Positions 1 to 8,922 of a DNA stretch of 64,000 nucleotides are shown here, one piece after another. The notes below the pieces were generated by a model, which was not told the DNA's origin, ran no database searches, and saw only the letters and a list, made by a program, of their open reading frames with translations. Position numbers and translations under genes: made by a program. This DNA is from Thalassobellus sediminis. GTDB taxonomy: Bacteria; Bacteroidota; Bacteroidia; Flavobacteriales; Flavobacteriaceae. The number at the start of each line of letters is the position of its first letter. The stretch's first letter is position 1. Where the stretch lies: assembly GCF_044386045.1 (NCBI RefSeq), contig NZ_JBISCD010000037.1:282424-346423 (forward strand), read 5' to 3'.

Positions 1-1771
1 TTTCCGAATTAAGAAAAAGTCGGCCATCAATATATTTAATACGTTCTCGCATGAAGGTCATACCCATACCGCCATCACCATTTTTAACATTCTTAACCTT
101 GGCAGGATCGAAGCCTTTACCATTATCGTCAATCACAATACTCAGCATATTTTTACTATGCGATAAGGACACTAAAATATGCGTAGATTCAGCATACTTA
201 ATAGCATTATTAATGGCTTCTTGAGTAATTCTATATATGTTAATTTCAACTAAAGACTCTAAGCGTTCATTGAAATCGGATTTATTAAAAAACACAATAT
301 CTTTATTCGTAAGTTTCGATAATTCCTGGGTAAGTTTTACTAATGCTGGCACAATACCATGATCTGATAATTCTGGAGGTGTTAAATTGAAAGTCGCCGT
401 TCTTACACCTTTAATAATATTCGTGGTAAGCTCTTTTAAATACTCAATCTTTACTGTCGCTTTTTCAACATCTTTAGTATCTATACTTTCAAGATTATAC
501 TTTAAACCTGTTAGCATCTGCCCGATACCATCATGTACATCTTTAGCAATACGGTTTTGTTCCTTTTCTTGGTTTTCAATAATCTTACTTGAGATTATTT
601 TTTGCTGACTCATTTTTTCCTCAAAACTTCGCTCTGTAAGGCGTTCTATTTCAATTTGAGCTGCTTTACGAGCCGTAATATCTGAGGCTATAATGAGTAA
701 TTCAGACTTATCGTCGGTAGGATTAAAAGGAATAATAGCCATTTCCAACCAAACGTCTATAACATCACTCGTAGTTCCTTTTACTTCACCTTGCCAACCT
801 GTTTTTTTATGTTTTAAAACAATATCATCTATAATTAATTGTTCCTTTTCATGATTAGAAAGCACTTGAGAGAAAGTCAAATTCCCACTAAACTTAGTAT
901 ATTTAAAAAGACGCGAAAACCGTTTTCCCATGTGCAATAACTCACCATTCTGATTGGTTCTAGCAAACAGCAAGGTTTCATCCATGGCGCGACTTAAAGC
1001 TCGTAATTCTTTTATAGATTTTTCTTTGGCAACACTTAAGGCATCTGCATCAATCGCCATTTTTTTAGCATGCTTTTCAGCGGTTAACAAGTCGGCAAGC
1101 GTTGCTCGAACCGTTTTAGCTGTAGGCCAAAAAATGAATAAAAATTCACCTAGTAGAATTAATAGCGTAAGTGTCATTAGTAACACCTCCAAATTTCTTA
1201 ACCAACTTACTTTTGCATCGGCTTCTAAATCGTACTGATTTACAATTTGATCCATCATTAAAAGAAAATCGCCTTCATAGGCTCTTACCGTTTTTATATC
1301 ATCTATAAAAGCAGATACTGGTAATGGTGGAATGTTTTCAATCTTATTAATTATAGCATTTGAAGCTTTGCTAATAGTATCAAACGTAGGGTTTAATTCT
1401 TTAAATTTATTAACAACTATTTTGCTGTTTTTTCCAGGTAAGCCTAAACTATCATTTCCTTTTTGAAGCGCGTTATGAGATACTTCCCAAAGGTTTAATG
1501 TTTGTTTAACATTGTCTTTAAGTTCGATACGTGCTTCTAAATTTTCTTCGGTAGAAAGTGCTACAATATCTTTTGTTAGTTTCTGACTCAACATACGCTG
1601 TCTACCTGCCACATTAATAACAGTAGAATCGCTTTGCTGATCATTAAGGTGCTTACGAATAAGAATCTGACTAATAATAACAGAAAGTGCAATGGTGCTT
1701 AAAGCAATTATGTATAAACGGCTTAACTTATCAAACGTTCTTTGGTCTAATGAATTTCCGCCTTTTGTCAT
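1..1771 (-). CDS. Sensor histidine kinase, NarX/PilJ-type input domain, PAS (3' end cut)
   Basis: The start is the ATG read leftward from 1771 and the frame stays open to base 2, so the C-terminus lies outside the window. The N-terminus has a membrane helix at about residues 17-36, then a NarX/PilJ-like P-box (VAGRQRMLSQK), a second helix near residue 190, a PAS domain, an H-box of the HisKA_3 class (RIAKDVHDGIGQML) and an HATPase domain (DDNGKGFDP, GMGMTFMRERI). That order matches NarL/NarX-family nitrate/nitrite sensor kinases. It begins 10 bp after the DUF4202 gene and follows nirB and nirD, so sensing nitrate or nitrite is a fair inference. No response regulator gene is visible; it may lie beyond the left edge. 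Confidence 0.85.
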   Translation of the reverse strand, partial: MTKGGNSLDQRTFDKLSRLYIIALSTIALSVIISQILIRKHLNDQQSDSTVINVAGRQRMLSQKLTKDIVALSTEENLEARIELKDNVKQTLNLWEVSHNALQKGNDSLGLPGKNSKIVVNKFKELNPTFDTISKASNAIINKIENIPPLPVSAFIDDIKTVRAYEGDFLLMMDQIVNQYDLEADAKVSWLRNLEVLLMTLTLLILLGEFLFIFWPTAKTVRATLADLLTAEKHAKKMAIDADALSVAKEKSIKELRALSRAMDETLLFARTNQNGELLHMGKRFSRLFKYTKFSGNLTFSQVLSNHEKEQLIIDDIVLKHKKTGWQGEVKGTTSDVIDVWLEMAIIPFNPTDDKSELLIIASDITARKAAQIEIERLTERSFEEKMSQQKIISSKIIENQEKEQNRIAKDVHDGIGQMLTGLKYNLESIDTKDVEKATVKIEYLKELTTNIIKGVRTATFNLTPPELSDHGIVPALVKLTQELSKLTNKDIVFFNKSDFNERLESLVEINIYRITQEAINNAIKYAESTHILVSLSHSKNMLSIVIDDNGKGFDPAKVKNVKNGDGGMGMTFMRERIKYIDGRLFLNSE

Positions 1772-1781
1772 GCTTTTTTAT

Positions 1782-2366
1782 TTAAGAAATGGCTTGTTTA
1801 ACTAATGACAAACTTTTTTCTGAAAAAGGAAGTTTTAAGGCTTCTGCATGTCCGTTATCAGACATTTTAACCCAAGTCTTTTTCAGGATATCTATTACTT
1901 TTTCATCGGTATGTTTTGCTGCAAACTCTTCAAAGTAATAATCTAAAAACACCAAACAAATTACATCTTCAATTATTTGGCTTTCTTCATTCTTCTTAAT
2001 TAATTTCTTGTTAATTAAGAAAGATACTCTATCAATAAATTCTTTATCATACCCAACCTGATTCAGAATTTCGGCTGTTATTTCGGCATGCATTTTCTTT
2101 AAAGTTTCACGCCATTTTAAATACCCCACTCTATCCATCGGATATTCGTTTCTGGCTATTTTCCAACGACAAATATGTTGAGAACGCGCTGCAATTCGAA
2201 GTGCTTTAGATGCATTAGGATTAAACTGCAAAAGTTTCCTAGACATACGTTGTGAGTACAATAATTCTTTAGGATACTCTATACCAAAAACCTCGTAATT
2301 ATTAGGGTCTTCAGAGTTTTTTTTATCTATTAATGCTATGGCAGTTTCAAATCGTGTCGGCTTCAT
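1782..2366 (-). CDS. DUF4202 domain protein
   Basis: A 194-residue soluble protein that I recognise as DUF4202, a family of unknown function often found beside nitrite or sulfite reductase genes. An ARSQHICRW segment near residues 59-67 and the acidic IIEDVICLVFLDYYFEEF stretch near residue 130 resemble the conserved His/Asp positions of HD-type all-helical enzymes, but this is only an impression. There is no signal peptide or membrane helix. It sits 11 bp after nirD and 10 bp before the sensor kinase, which suggests cotranscription and a role linked to nitrite metabolism. Confidence 0.8.
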   Translation of the reverse strand: MKPTRFETAIALIDKKNSEDPNNYEVFGIEYPKELLYSQRMSRKLLQFNPNASKALRIAARSQHICRWKIARNEYPMDRVGYLKWRETLKKMHAEITAEILNQVGYDKEFIDRVSFLINKKLIKKNEESQIIEDVICLVFLDYYFEEFAAKHTDEKVIDILKKTWVKMSDNGHAEALKLPFSEKSLSLVKQAIS

Positions 2367-2377
2367 TTTTATGTATA

Positions 2378-2755
2378 TTAGTCTGAAAAGCCAATATACA
2401 CATTTCCGCTTTCAATTTTAACAGGATACACAGCAATTTTTAAATCGTCGCCAGCTAAATTCGATCCGTCTTCCAACGAAAAGTTCTTTTTATGCATTGG
2501 GCAAGCTACTTTGGCAACGCCATCCTTATCGCCTATCATTCCTAACGATAATACCATTTCCATTTTATGCGGACATAAATTTTGACAGGCATACCACTTA
2601 CCTACTCTAGCAAAATTATACACCGCTATTTGCTTGGTTTTGTACTTTATACAAGCTCCTGTATTCTCTGGAAAATCTTCAATAACTCCAACTTTAAACC
2701 AATCTTTTACTTGAGTTTCAGTAACCGTTTCGTATTGTTCTAGTATATTTTGCAT
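2378..2755 (-). CDS. nirD: Nitrite reductase small subunit NirD, Rieske type
   Basis: A 125-residue cytoplasmic Rieske-like protein, the small subunit of NAD(P)H-dependent assimilatory nitrite reductase. The [2Fe-2S] ligand pairs are visible as CPH (residues 61-63) and CPMH (85-88). Many enterobacterial NirD proteins have lost these ligands, so this one probably still binds a cluster. It lies 91 bp downstream of nirB and just before the DUF4202 gene on the same strand. Length is normal for the family. Confidence 0.93.
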   Translation of the reverse strand: MQNILEQYETVTETQVKDWFKVGVIEDFPENTGACIKYKTKQIAVYNFARVGKWYACQNLCPHKMEMVLSLGMIGDKDGVAKVACPMHKKNFSLEDGSNLAGDDLKIAVYPVKIESGNVYIGFSD

Positions 2756-2768
2756 ATCTATTCTTTTT

Positions 2769-2800
2769 GTTGATTTGTTTATCTGTTGATTTGTTTATCT
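2769..2800. repeat. Perfect 16-bp tandem duplication between nirB and nirD
   Basis: GTTGATTTGTTTATCT occurs twice head to tail (2769-2784 and 2785-2800) in the short nirB-nirD spacer. It looks like a slippage-prone microrepeat. A related stretch lies in the spacer at 39300-39345. Confidence 0.9.
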
Positions 2801-2846
2801 GTTACAAACGTTTAAACGTATAAATAATTAAACAAATCCACTTAAT

Positions 2847-5360
2847 TTAACTCCAAGCCTTTGGCATTTTCTGATCACGCATTGGCACAAACACCAAGTT
2901 ATCATCAGTATCATCAGAATTCACAAAATGTTTGAAACGTTTTGCCATGTTAGGATCTTCAATCGCTTGTTTCCACTCACACTCATATCTATTAACTAAT
3001 CCTTGCATTTCGGCATCTAAATCTGCTGCAATTCCTAAAGAATCTTCAATAACCACTTGTTTTAAATACTCAATACCACCTTCTAATTTATCTAACCAAG
3101 GAGCTGTTCGTACTAAAGGACCAGCTGTTCGTATGTAAAACATTAAAAACCTGTCTAAATATTTAACCGACGTTTCATCATCTAACTGTTCCGCAAACAA
3201 CACCGCATGTTTTGGTGTAGCACCTCCGTTTCCGCAGACATATAAATTCCAACCACCATCAACAGCAATTAATCCGAAATCTTTACCTCTAGCTTCAGCA
3301 CATTCTCTAATACATCCCGAAACACCACCTTTTAATTTGTGTGGCGAGCGTAAACCTCTATATCTATTTTCAATTTCAATTGCAAATGTTACACTTTCGT
3401 GCATCCCGTAACGACACCATGTAGAACCTACACAACTTTTTACTGTACGTAACGATTTTCCGTAAGCATGTCCACTTTCAAAACCTGCATCAATTAAATC
3501 TTTCCAAATAAGTGGTAACTCATGTAATTGTGCGCCAAATAAATCGATACGCTGACCTCCAGTTATTTTAGTATATAAATCATATTTCTTAGCAACTTCA
3601 CCAATTACTATTAATTTGTCTGGTGTAATTTCACCTCCAGGGATTCTAGGTACTACAGAATACGTTCCGTTACGTTGAATATTGGCTAAAAAACGATCGT
3701 TTGTATCTTGAATACCTACCTGACGGTTAGGTGTTTCCATAGTAATACTAGCAAAAATAGATGCTACTAACGGCTTACAAGTTTCACAACCATGACCTTC
3801 ACCAAATAAGTTTAGCGTTTCGTCATAATCCTTTACTTGATTCACTTTTATAAGATCGTATAATTCTTGTCTGTTAAAATTAAAATGCTCACAAATAGTT
3901 TCTTTAACTTCTTTTCCTAAAGATTTTAAAGTTTCATTTACTAAATCGGCTACCATAGGTTTACAACCTCCACAACCTGTGGTTGCTTTTGTTTTAGCCA
4001 CAACATCTCCAAAATTATTGCTATCGCCTTCTGTAATAGAACAGCAAATATCGCCTTTCGTAACACTTTCACAAGAACATACTTGCGCCGCGTCTGGTAA
4101 ATCTAAAACACTACCAAACGACGAACCGCCTTCACTTGCTGGTAAAATTAACTCAGCAGGATTCTCAGGAATCGCCATACCATTCAAATATATTTGGTGT
4201 AACATATTATAATCGGATGCATCACCAACTAAAATCCCTCCTAGTAACGATTTACCATCAAGACTCACGTTAATACGCTTGTATAAATGTTTGGTTTTAT
4301 CTTCAAAAATAACAGAATGCCCTTTTGATGCTGGCATAAACGGTTCACCAAAACTGGCTACATCTACGCCTATTAATTTTAATTTGGTAGACATATCAAT
4401 ATCAGCAGGCATAAGATCCTCTTCTTTTCCTAAAATCTGATTTACTGCAACACCTGCCATATCATAACCAGGCGCTACTAAACCATATATCATTTGGTTG
4501 TACAAAGCAACTTCACCAATAGCATAAATCTCTGGGTCTGATGTTTGCATTTTATTATTAACCACAATACCACCACGTACGCCCATTTCTAAATCGCAGG
4601 TTTTAGCTAACTCATCTCTTGGACGAATTCCCGCAGAAACAATAAGCATATCTACATCTAGCACATCATCTTCTCCAAACTCCATGGCAGTAATAGCATC
4701 ATCGCCTAAAATTTGATTGGTTGCTTTACTTAAGTGAATATTTAATCCGATAGATTCTAATTTCAATTGCAACACTTGACTACTTCTAGAATCTAATTGT
4801 CTTGGCATTAATTTAGGAGCAAACTCAACAATATGAGGTTCTAAGCCCATATCCATAACCGCTTTTCCAGCCTCTAAACCTAATAAACCACCACCTAAAA
4901 CCGCTGCTTTAGCATCCGGGTTTTGCGCTTTAAGTTTAGCAGCATAAGCGAGCATGCCTTCTAAATCTTCGATAGTTCTGTATACAAAAACACCTTCTTT
5001 TTCAACGCCTTTAATATTTGGAACAAAAGGCGAAGACCCTGTTGCTAATACCAAATAATCATAGGCATACTCGTCTTCTGTAGATGTTGTTATTGTTTTT
5101 GTAGAACGATGAATATCTGTAATACGTACATTGGTAATTAATTCAATATCATTGGCTTCATACCAAGATCGTGGCGCCATTTCTAAAGCGCCTGCATCTT
5201 GATTTTCAAAGAATTCACTTAAATGAACGCGATCATAAGCTGGTCTTGGTTCTTCACCAAAAACTGTTACTTTAAATTGACTGCTATCTGAATCGGCTGC
5301 AAATTTTTCACAAAATTTATAACCAACCATTCCATTACCTATGACAAGAATTTTTTTCAT
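2847..5360 (-). CDS. nirB: Nitrite reductase (NAD(P)H) large subunit NirB
   Basis: An 837-residue flavo-siroheme enzyme reducing nitrite to ammonium. Domains in order: FAD/NAD pyridine-nucleotide oxidoreductase (GNGMVG at residues 8-13, second Rossmann motif GGGLLGLEAG near 150), two BFD-like [2Fe-2S] modules (CSCES...GCGGC near 425-470, and CEHF...GCETC near 500-530), then the ferredoxin half-domain and the siroheme/[4Fe-4S] domain with SCVGSTWC near 640 and GCIREC near 680. Length is normal for the family. It is followed by nirD and preceded by a palindrome-rich promoter region. It probably supplies ammonium for growth. Confidence 0.95.
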   Translation of the reverse strand: MKKILVIGNGMVGYKFCEKFAADSDSSQFKVTVFGEEPRPAYDRVHLSEFFENQDAGALEMAPRSWYEANDIELITNVRITDIHRSTKTITTSTEDEYAYDYLVLATGSSPFVPNIKGVEKEGVFVYRTIEDLEGMLAYAAKLKAQNPDAKAAVLGGGLLGLEAGKAVMDMGLEPHIVEFAPKLMPRQLDSRSSQVLQLKLESIGLNIHLSKATNQILGDDAITAMEFGEDDVLDVDMLIVSAGIRPRDELAKTCDLEMGVRGGIVVNNKMQTSDPEIYAIGEVALYNQMIYGLVAPGYDMAGVAVNQILGKEEDLMPADIDMSTKLKLIGVDVASFGEPFMPASKGHSVIFEDKTKHLYKRINVSLDGKSLLGGILVGDASDYNMLHQIYLNGMAIPENPAELILPASEGGSSFGSVLDLPDAAQVCSCESVTKGDICCSITEGDSNNFGDVVAKTKATTGCGGCKPMVADLVNETLKSLGKEVKETICEHFNFNRQELYDLIKVNQVKDYDETLNLFGEGHGCETCKPLVASIFASITMETPNRQVGIQDTNDRFLANIQRNGTYSVVPRIPGGEITPDKLIVIGEVAKKYDLYTKITGGQRIDLFGAQLHELPLIWKDLIDAGFESGHAYGKSLRTVKSCVGSTWCRYGMHESVTFAIEIENRYRGLRSPHKLKGGVSGCIRECAEARGKDFGLIAVDGGWNLYVCGNGGATPKHAVLFAEQLDDETSVKYLDRFLMFYIRTAGPLVRTAPWLDKLEGGIEYLKQVVIEDSLGIAADLDAEMQGLVNRYECEWKQAIEDPNMAKRFKHFVNSDDTDDNLVFVPMRDQKMPKAWS

Positions 5361-5362
5361 AT

Positions 5363-5414
5363 CTACGTATTTTTAAACAAAAGTAAGTATAAATACTTAA
5401 TTTTAGATACGTAG
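5363..5414 (-). promoter_or_regulatory. Candidate promoter and operator of nirB
   Basis: Read leftward, a Bacteroidota -7 element TACTTTTG occupies 5385-5378, 17 bp before the nirB ATG. It overlaps a near-perfect palindrome, TAAGTATAAATACTTA (5384-5399, 7-bp arms). Outside this, perfect 8-bp inverted arms CTACGTAT (5363-5370) and ATACGTAG (5407-5414) sit 44 bp apart centre to centre. No good -33 TTTG is seen, as expected for an activator-dependent promoter. The binding protein is unknown. Confidence 0.5.
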
Positions 5415-5526
5415 TTTAATTATTTTTATGATGTCATACGATTATTATAGATTTCGCAAATTCATACTATCTTAATTATTTATTAGACAAAAAAGCTCCT
5501 TTTTAAATAGCATAAATAACGAAAAA

Positions 5527-7821
5527 CTAAGTAGTACTCACCGTAATAATAACACTCTTTGATGCTGGTGTTTTAGCTGTATGAGCAAAACTATCTAGCG
5601 GTACAAGCACATTTGTTTCAGGAAAATAAGTAGCACAACAGTTTTTAGGAATATCGTAACCTACTACTTTAAAATTATTAGCAACTCTTATAACACCATT
5701 GAATTCTGACTTTAAATTCACAACTTGATGCTCCTCTAAATTACGTAGTTTCATATCGTCTCGATTCATAAAAATGATGCGACGTTCGTTAAAAACACCT
5801 CGATATCTATCGTTTAAGCCATAAATAGTGGTATTAAATTGATCGTGACTACGTATAGTCATCATAATTAATTCATCTGCTTTCAACTTCAAAGCAGGTA
5901 GTTTATTGATAGAAAAATTAGCCTTGGTTGTTTTTGTTTTGAATTTTCTTTCCCGTGCTCCATTAGGTAGATAAAACCCCGAAGGTTGTTTAATTCTTTT
6001 ATTATAATCATCAAACCCTTCAACAACCTCAGCAATATCATCACGTACCAGATTATAATCATCTTTATACTGCAACCAATTAATTTTAGACCGTGATTTT
6101 AAAGTCGCATTGGCAATACCACAAACTACAGCGACTTCACTTAACAATGTATCAGAACAAGGCTCTAAAACACCTTTGGTAGATGAGACTACCCCCATAG
6201 AATTTTCAACACTTTGAACTTGTAAACCTGTTTTTTGATAATCTTTTTCGGTGCGTCCTAAACAAGGAAAAATCAAAGCTTCTTTCCCTGTAACCAAATG
6301 CGAACGATTTAGTTTGGTACTTACATGAACTGTTAGGTTGCAATTTGCCAAAGCCTGTGCTGCATAGGCTGTATCTGGTACTGCCGAAATAAAATTACCT
6401 CCTAAGCCAAAAAAGACTTTTGCTTTTTTCTCATACATGGCTTTTATGGCATCTATAACCGAATATCCATGCTTTGTTATTGGCTTGAAACCATATTTCG
6501 TTTCTATTTTATCTAAAAATGCTTGTGGTGCCGATTCCCAAATACCAACCGTTCTATCGCCTTGCACATTAGAATGCCCACGAACTGGACAGGTGCCTGC
6601 TCCTTCTTTTCCAATACTCCCTTTAAGTAATAACAAATTAACGACTTCGCGAATATTATCTACCGCATTTTCATGTTGCGTTAAGCCCATCGCCCAACAA
6701 ATAATAATCTTATTTTTGTTCAGAATTAAATCAAACGCTTCATCAAAAATAGCTTTGGTTATTCCTGAAGCTTCTAAACAAGCTTCAAAATTATAGGTTT
6801 TTAAATCTGCAATAAAAGCATCATAACCATGCGTGTGTTCATCAATAAAGTCTTTATCAAAAACATTACTCGTACTTTCTTCTTTTTCTAATAATTTAAG
6901 AAGTATGGCTTTCATAAAAGCCACATCGCCATTAATGGTTATAGGAACAAACACATCGGCTATTTGAGTACCGCCAGTTAATAGTTTGATAGGACTTTGA
7001 GGATCAGTAAACTTTATTAAACCTGCTTCTGGCAACGGATTAATAGCAATTATTTTTCCGCCATTATTTTTACATTTTTCTAAAGCCATTAACATTCTTG
7101 GATGGTTCGTACCTGGATTTTGCCCAATAACCATAACCAATTCTGCTTTATATAAATCGTCTAAAGTAACGGAGCCTTTTCCTATCCCTAAGGTTTGAGA
7201 AAGCGCACTTCCACTAGCTTCATGGCACATATTAGAACAATCAGGTAAATTAGATGTACCATATTCTCTAACAAATAATTGATACAAAAAGGCTGCCTCG
7301 TTAGTGGTTCTTCCTGATGTATAAAAGACCGCTTCGTCTGGACTATCTAAGACATTTAAATGATTGCCGACTTTATTAAAAGCATCTTCCCAAGAAATAG
7401 GTTGATAATGCGTCGCGCCTTCTGCTAAAAACATAGGCTCAGACAAACGCCCTGATTTACCAATTTCAAAATCTGACCAACTCGCTAATTCATCCACACT
7501 ATGTTCTGCAAAAAAATCAGTTCCAATGGTTTTATTTTGAGCTTCTTCAGCAATGGCTTTCAAACCATTTTCGCAATACTCTCCTAATTTAGAACGTTCA
7601 TCGTCTGGATCTGGCCATGCACAACCGGGACAATCAAATCCTCCTTTTTGATTTACTTTTAGAGATACCTTTATAGCATCAGCAGGATTCATATATTTAG
7701 CAGCATGATTAATTGCCGCTTTAATCCCTCCAAAACCAACACTATTTGTTTTTGGTTTTGTTGTTTTTAATGTTGTGAAGTCTTCAGGTATTTTTGCTTT
7801 ATCTTCTGGAATTGAACTCAT
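5527..7821 (-). CDS. FdhF/YdeP-family molybdopterin oxidoreductase
   Basis: A 764-residue protein of the FdhF/YdeP branch of the DMSO-reductase superfamily. Near the N-terminus it carries the family signature FDCPGCAWPDP (about residue 60) instead of a full [4Fe-4S] Cys motif. It then has SNMCHEASG (about 205), the GQNPGTNHPRM cofactor-binding segment (about 235), GTCPVRGHSNVQGDR (about 410) and a C-terminal RSHDQFNTTIYG segment. The true substrate of YdeP-type proteins is not settled. It lies 166 bp upstream of nirB on the same strand and 38 bp after the YheT-like gene. A link to nitrogen metabolism is inferred from position only. Confidence 0.85.
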   Translation of the reverse strand: MSSIPEDKAKIPEDFTTLKTTKPKTNSVGFGGIKAAINHAAKYMNPADAIKVSLKVNQKGGFDCPGCAWPDPDDERSKLGEYCENGLKAIAEEAQNKTIGTDFFAEHSVDELASWSDFEIGKSGRLSEPMFLAEGATHYQPISWEDAFNKVGNHLNVLDSPDEAVFYTSGRTTNEAAFLYQLFVREYGTSNLPDCSNMCHEASGSALSQTLGIGKGSVTLDDLYKAELVMVIGQNPGTNHPRMLMALEKCKNNGGKIIAINPLPEAGLIKFTDPQSPIKLLTGGTQIADVFVPITINGDVAFMKAILLKLLEKEESTSNVFDKDFIDEHTHGYDAFIADLKTYNFEACLEASGITKAIFDEAFDLILNKNKIIICWAMGLTQHENAVDNIREVVNLLLLKGSIGKEGAGTCPVRGHSNVQGDRTVGIWESAPQAFLDKIETKYGFKPITKHGYSVIDAIKAMYEKKAKVFFGLGGNFISAVPDTAYAAQALANCNLTVHVSTKLNRSHLVTGKEALIFPCLGRTEKDYQKTGLQVQSVENSMGVVSSTKGVLEPCSDTLLSEVAVVCGIANATLKSRSKINWLQYKDDYNLVRDDIAEVVEGFDDYNKRIKQPSGFYLPNGARERKFKTKTTKANFSINKLPALKLKADELIMMTIRSHDQFNTTIYGLNDRYRGVFNERRIIFMNRDDMKLRNLEEHQVVNLKSEFNGVIRVANNFKVVGYDIPKNCCATYFPETNVLVPLDSFAHTAKTPASKSVIITVSTT

Positions 7822-7859
7822 ATAAAAATTAAAAATTTGTTATTAAATATATGAGTTAT

Positions 7860-8816
7860 TTACTGATTTTTAACAAACTCTAACGCTCGTTTTTCATTAT
7901 AATAAATATTCTTTTTAGCAATAAACCCAACATGCCCTCCATATTGAGGCATTTCTAAGTATAAACTCGGATTTTCTTTTGCTTCCTTTACAGGATAACA
8001 TTCAGGAGATAAAAACGAATCGTTAAGTGCATTAATAATTAATGCCGGTGTTTTTATATTTGGTAAAAACTGAAGACAACTGCTTTTTGCATAATAGTCT
8101 ATCGCGTCTCTAAAACCATGCGCTTTAGATGTGTAAACATCATCGAAATCTATGAGTGTTTTAATAGTACAAAATTCTTCTTGCGATAAATCTTCAGGAA
8201 ACTTAACAAGCTTATTAACTAATCGTTTCGTTAAATGATTCAAAAATCGATTGGAATACAATCTATTTTTAGGTTTATGAAGTTCGTTACAAGAGCCCAT
8301 TAAATCTGCTGGTACAGAAATGGCAATACCCGCTTTTATTTCATTTGGAACTTCATCGCGCTCACCTAAATATTTTAATATTACGTTAGCACCTAAACTT
8401 ATACCGTATAAATAGATATCTGTGTATTTATTTAATGCTAAAACATGCTCTATAATATCTTCTAAATCATCGGTAGCACCAGAATGGTAACTTCTGTATT
8501 TTAAATTATCTTCTCCACTACAGCCTCTAAAATTCACACAGATGGCATCAATACCATCATTATTAAACAATTTTGCCAAACCCGTTACATACGGTCTTTG
8601 TCCATGACCTTCTAATCCGTGAAAACACAACACAAGTTTGTTTGATTTTTCCTTAGAGAAACTCCAATCTAAATCTAAAAAATCGCCATCTTTTAAAGTA
8701 ATACGTTCGCGTTCTTGCTTTAGTTTAACCCGCCGAACTAAACCCGAGTAAACTGTAGAAATAAATCCGTTTTTAAAAAGAAATGAAGGTTTGTAGGTAG
8801 CGTCTATTATTGGCAT
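7860..8816 (-). CDS. YheT-family alpha/beta hydrolase
   Basis: A 318-residue alpha/beta hydrolase. It shows the YheT/AB-hydrolase-4 features: an oxyanion-loop region CFHGLEGHGQRPYV near residue 85, the VNFRGCSGEDN segment, a nucleophile elbow GISLGAN near residue 180 and a late His in GGHVGF near residue 295. There is no signal peptide, so it is probably cytoplasmic or membrane-associated. The physiological ester substrate is unknown. It is followed at 38 bp by the YdeP-like gene, perhaps as one transcript. Confidence 0.85.
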   Translation of the reverse strand: MPIIDATYKPSFLFKNGFISTVYSGLVRRVKLKQERERITLKDGDFLDLDWSFSKEKSNKLVLCFHGLEGHGQRPYVTGLAKLFNNDGIDAICVNFRGCSGEDNLKYRSYHSGATDDLEDIIEHVLALNKYTDIYLYGISLGANVILKYLGERDEVPNEIKAGIAISVPADLMGSCNELHKPKNRLYSNRFLNHLTKRLVNKLVKFPEDLSQEEFCTIKTLIDFDDVYTSKAHGFRDAIDYYAKSSCLQFLPNIKTPALIINALNDSFLSPECYPVKEAKENPSLYLEMPQYGGHVGFIAKKNIYYNEKRALEFVKNQ

Positions 8817-8922
8817 AATTACAGTATTCTGTCGCAGTCGCAGTTTTCAGTTGGTGAAGTTAATATTAAAATTTTCATATTCTTTTATACTTTGCGTCTT
8901 TTACTAAAAAAACAACACGATT

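Noticed and set aside
387..1238. Forward ORFs opposite the sensor kinase
   Set aside because: They are antisense shadows of the kinase, which has clear domain motifs on the other strand.
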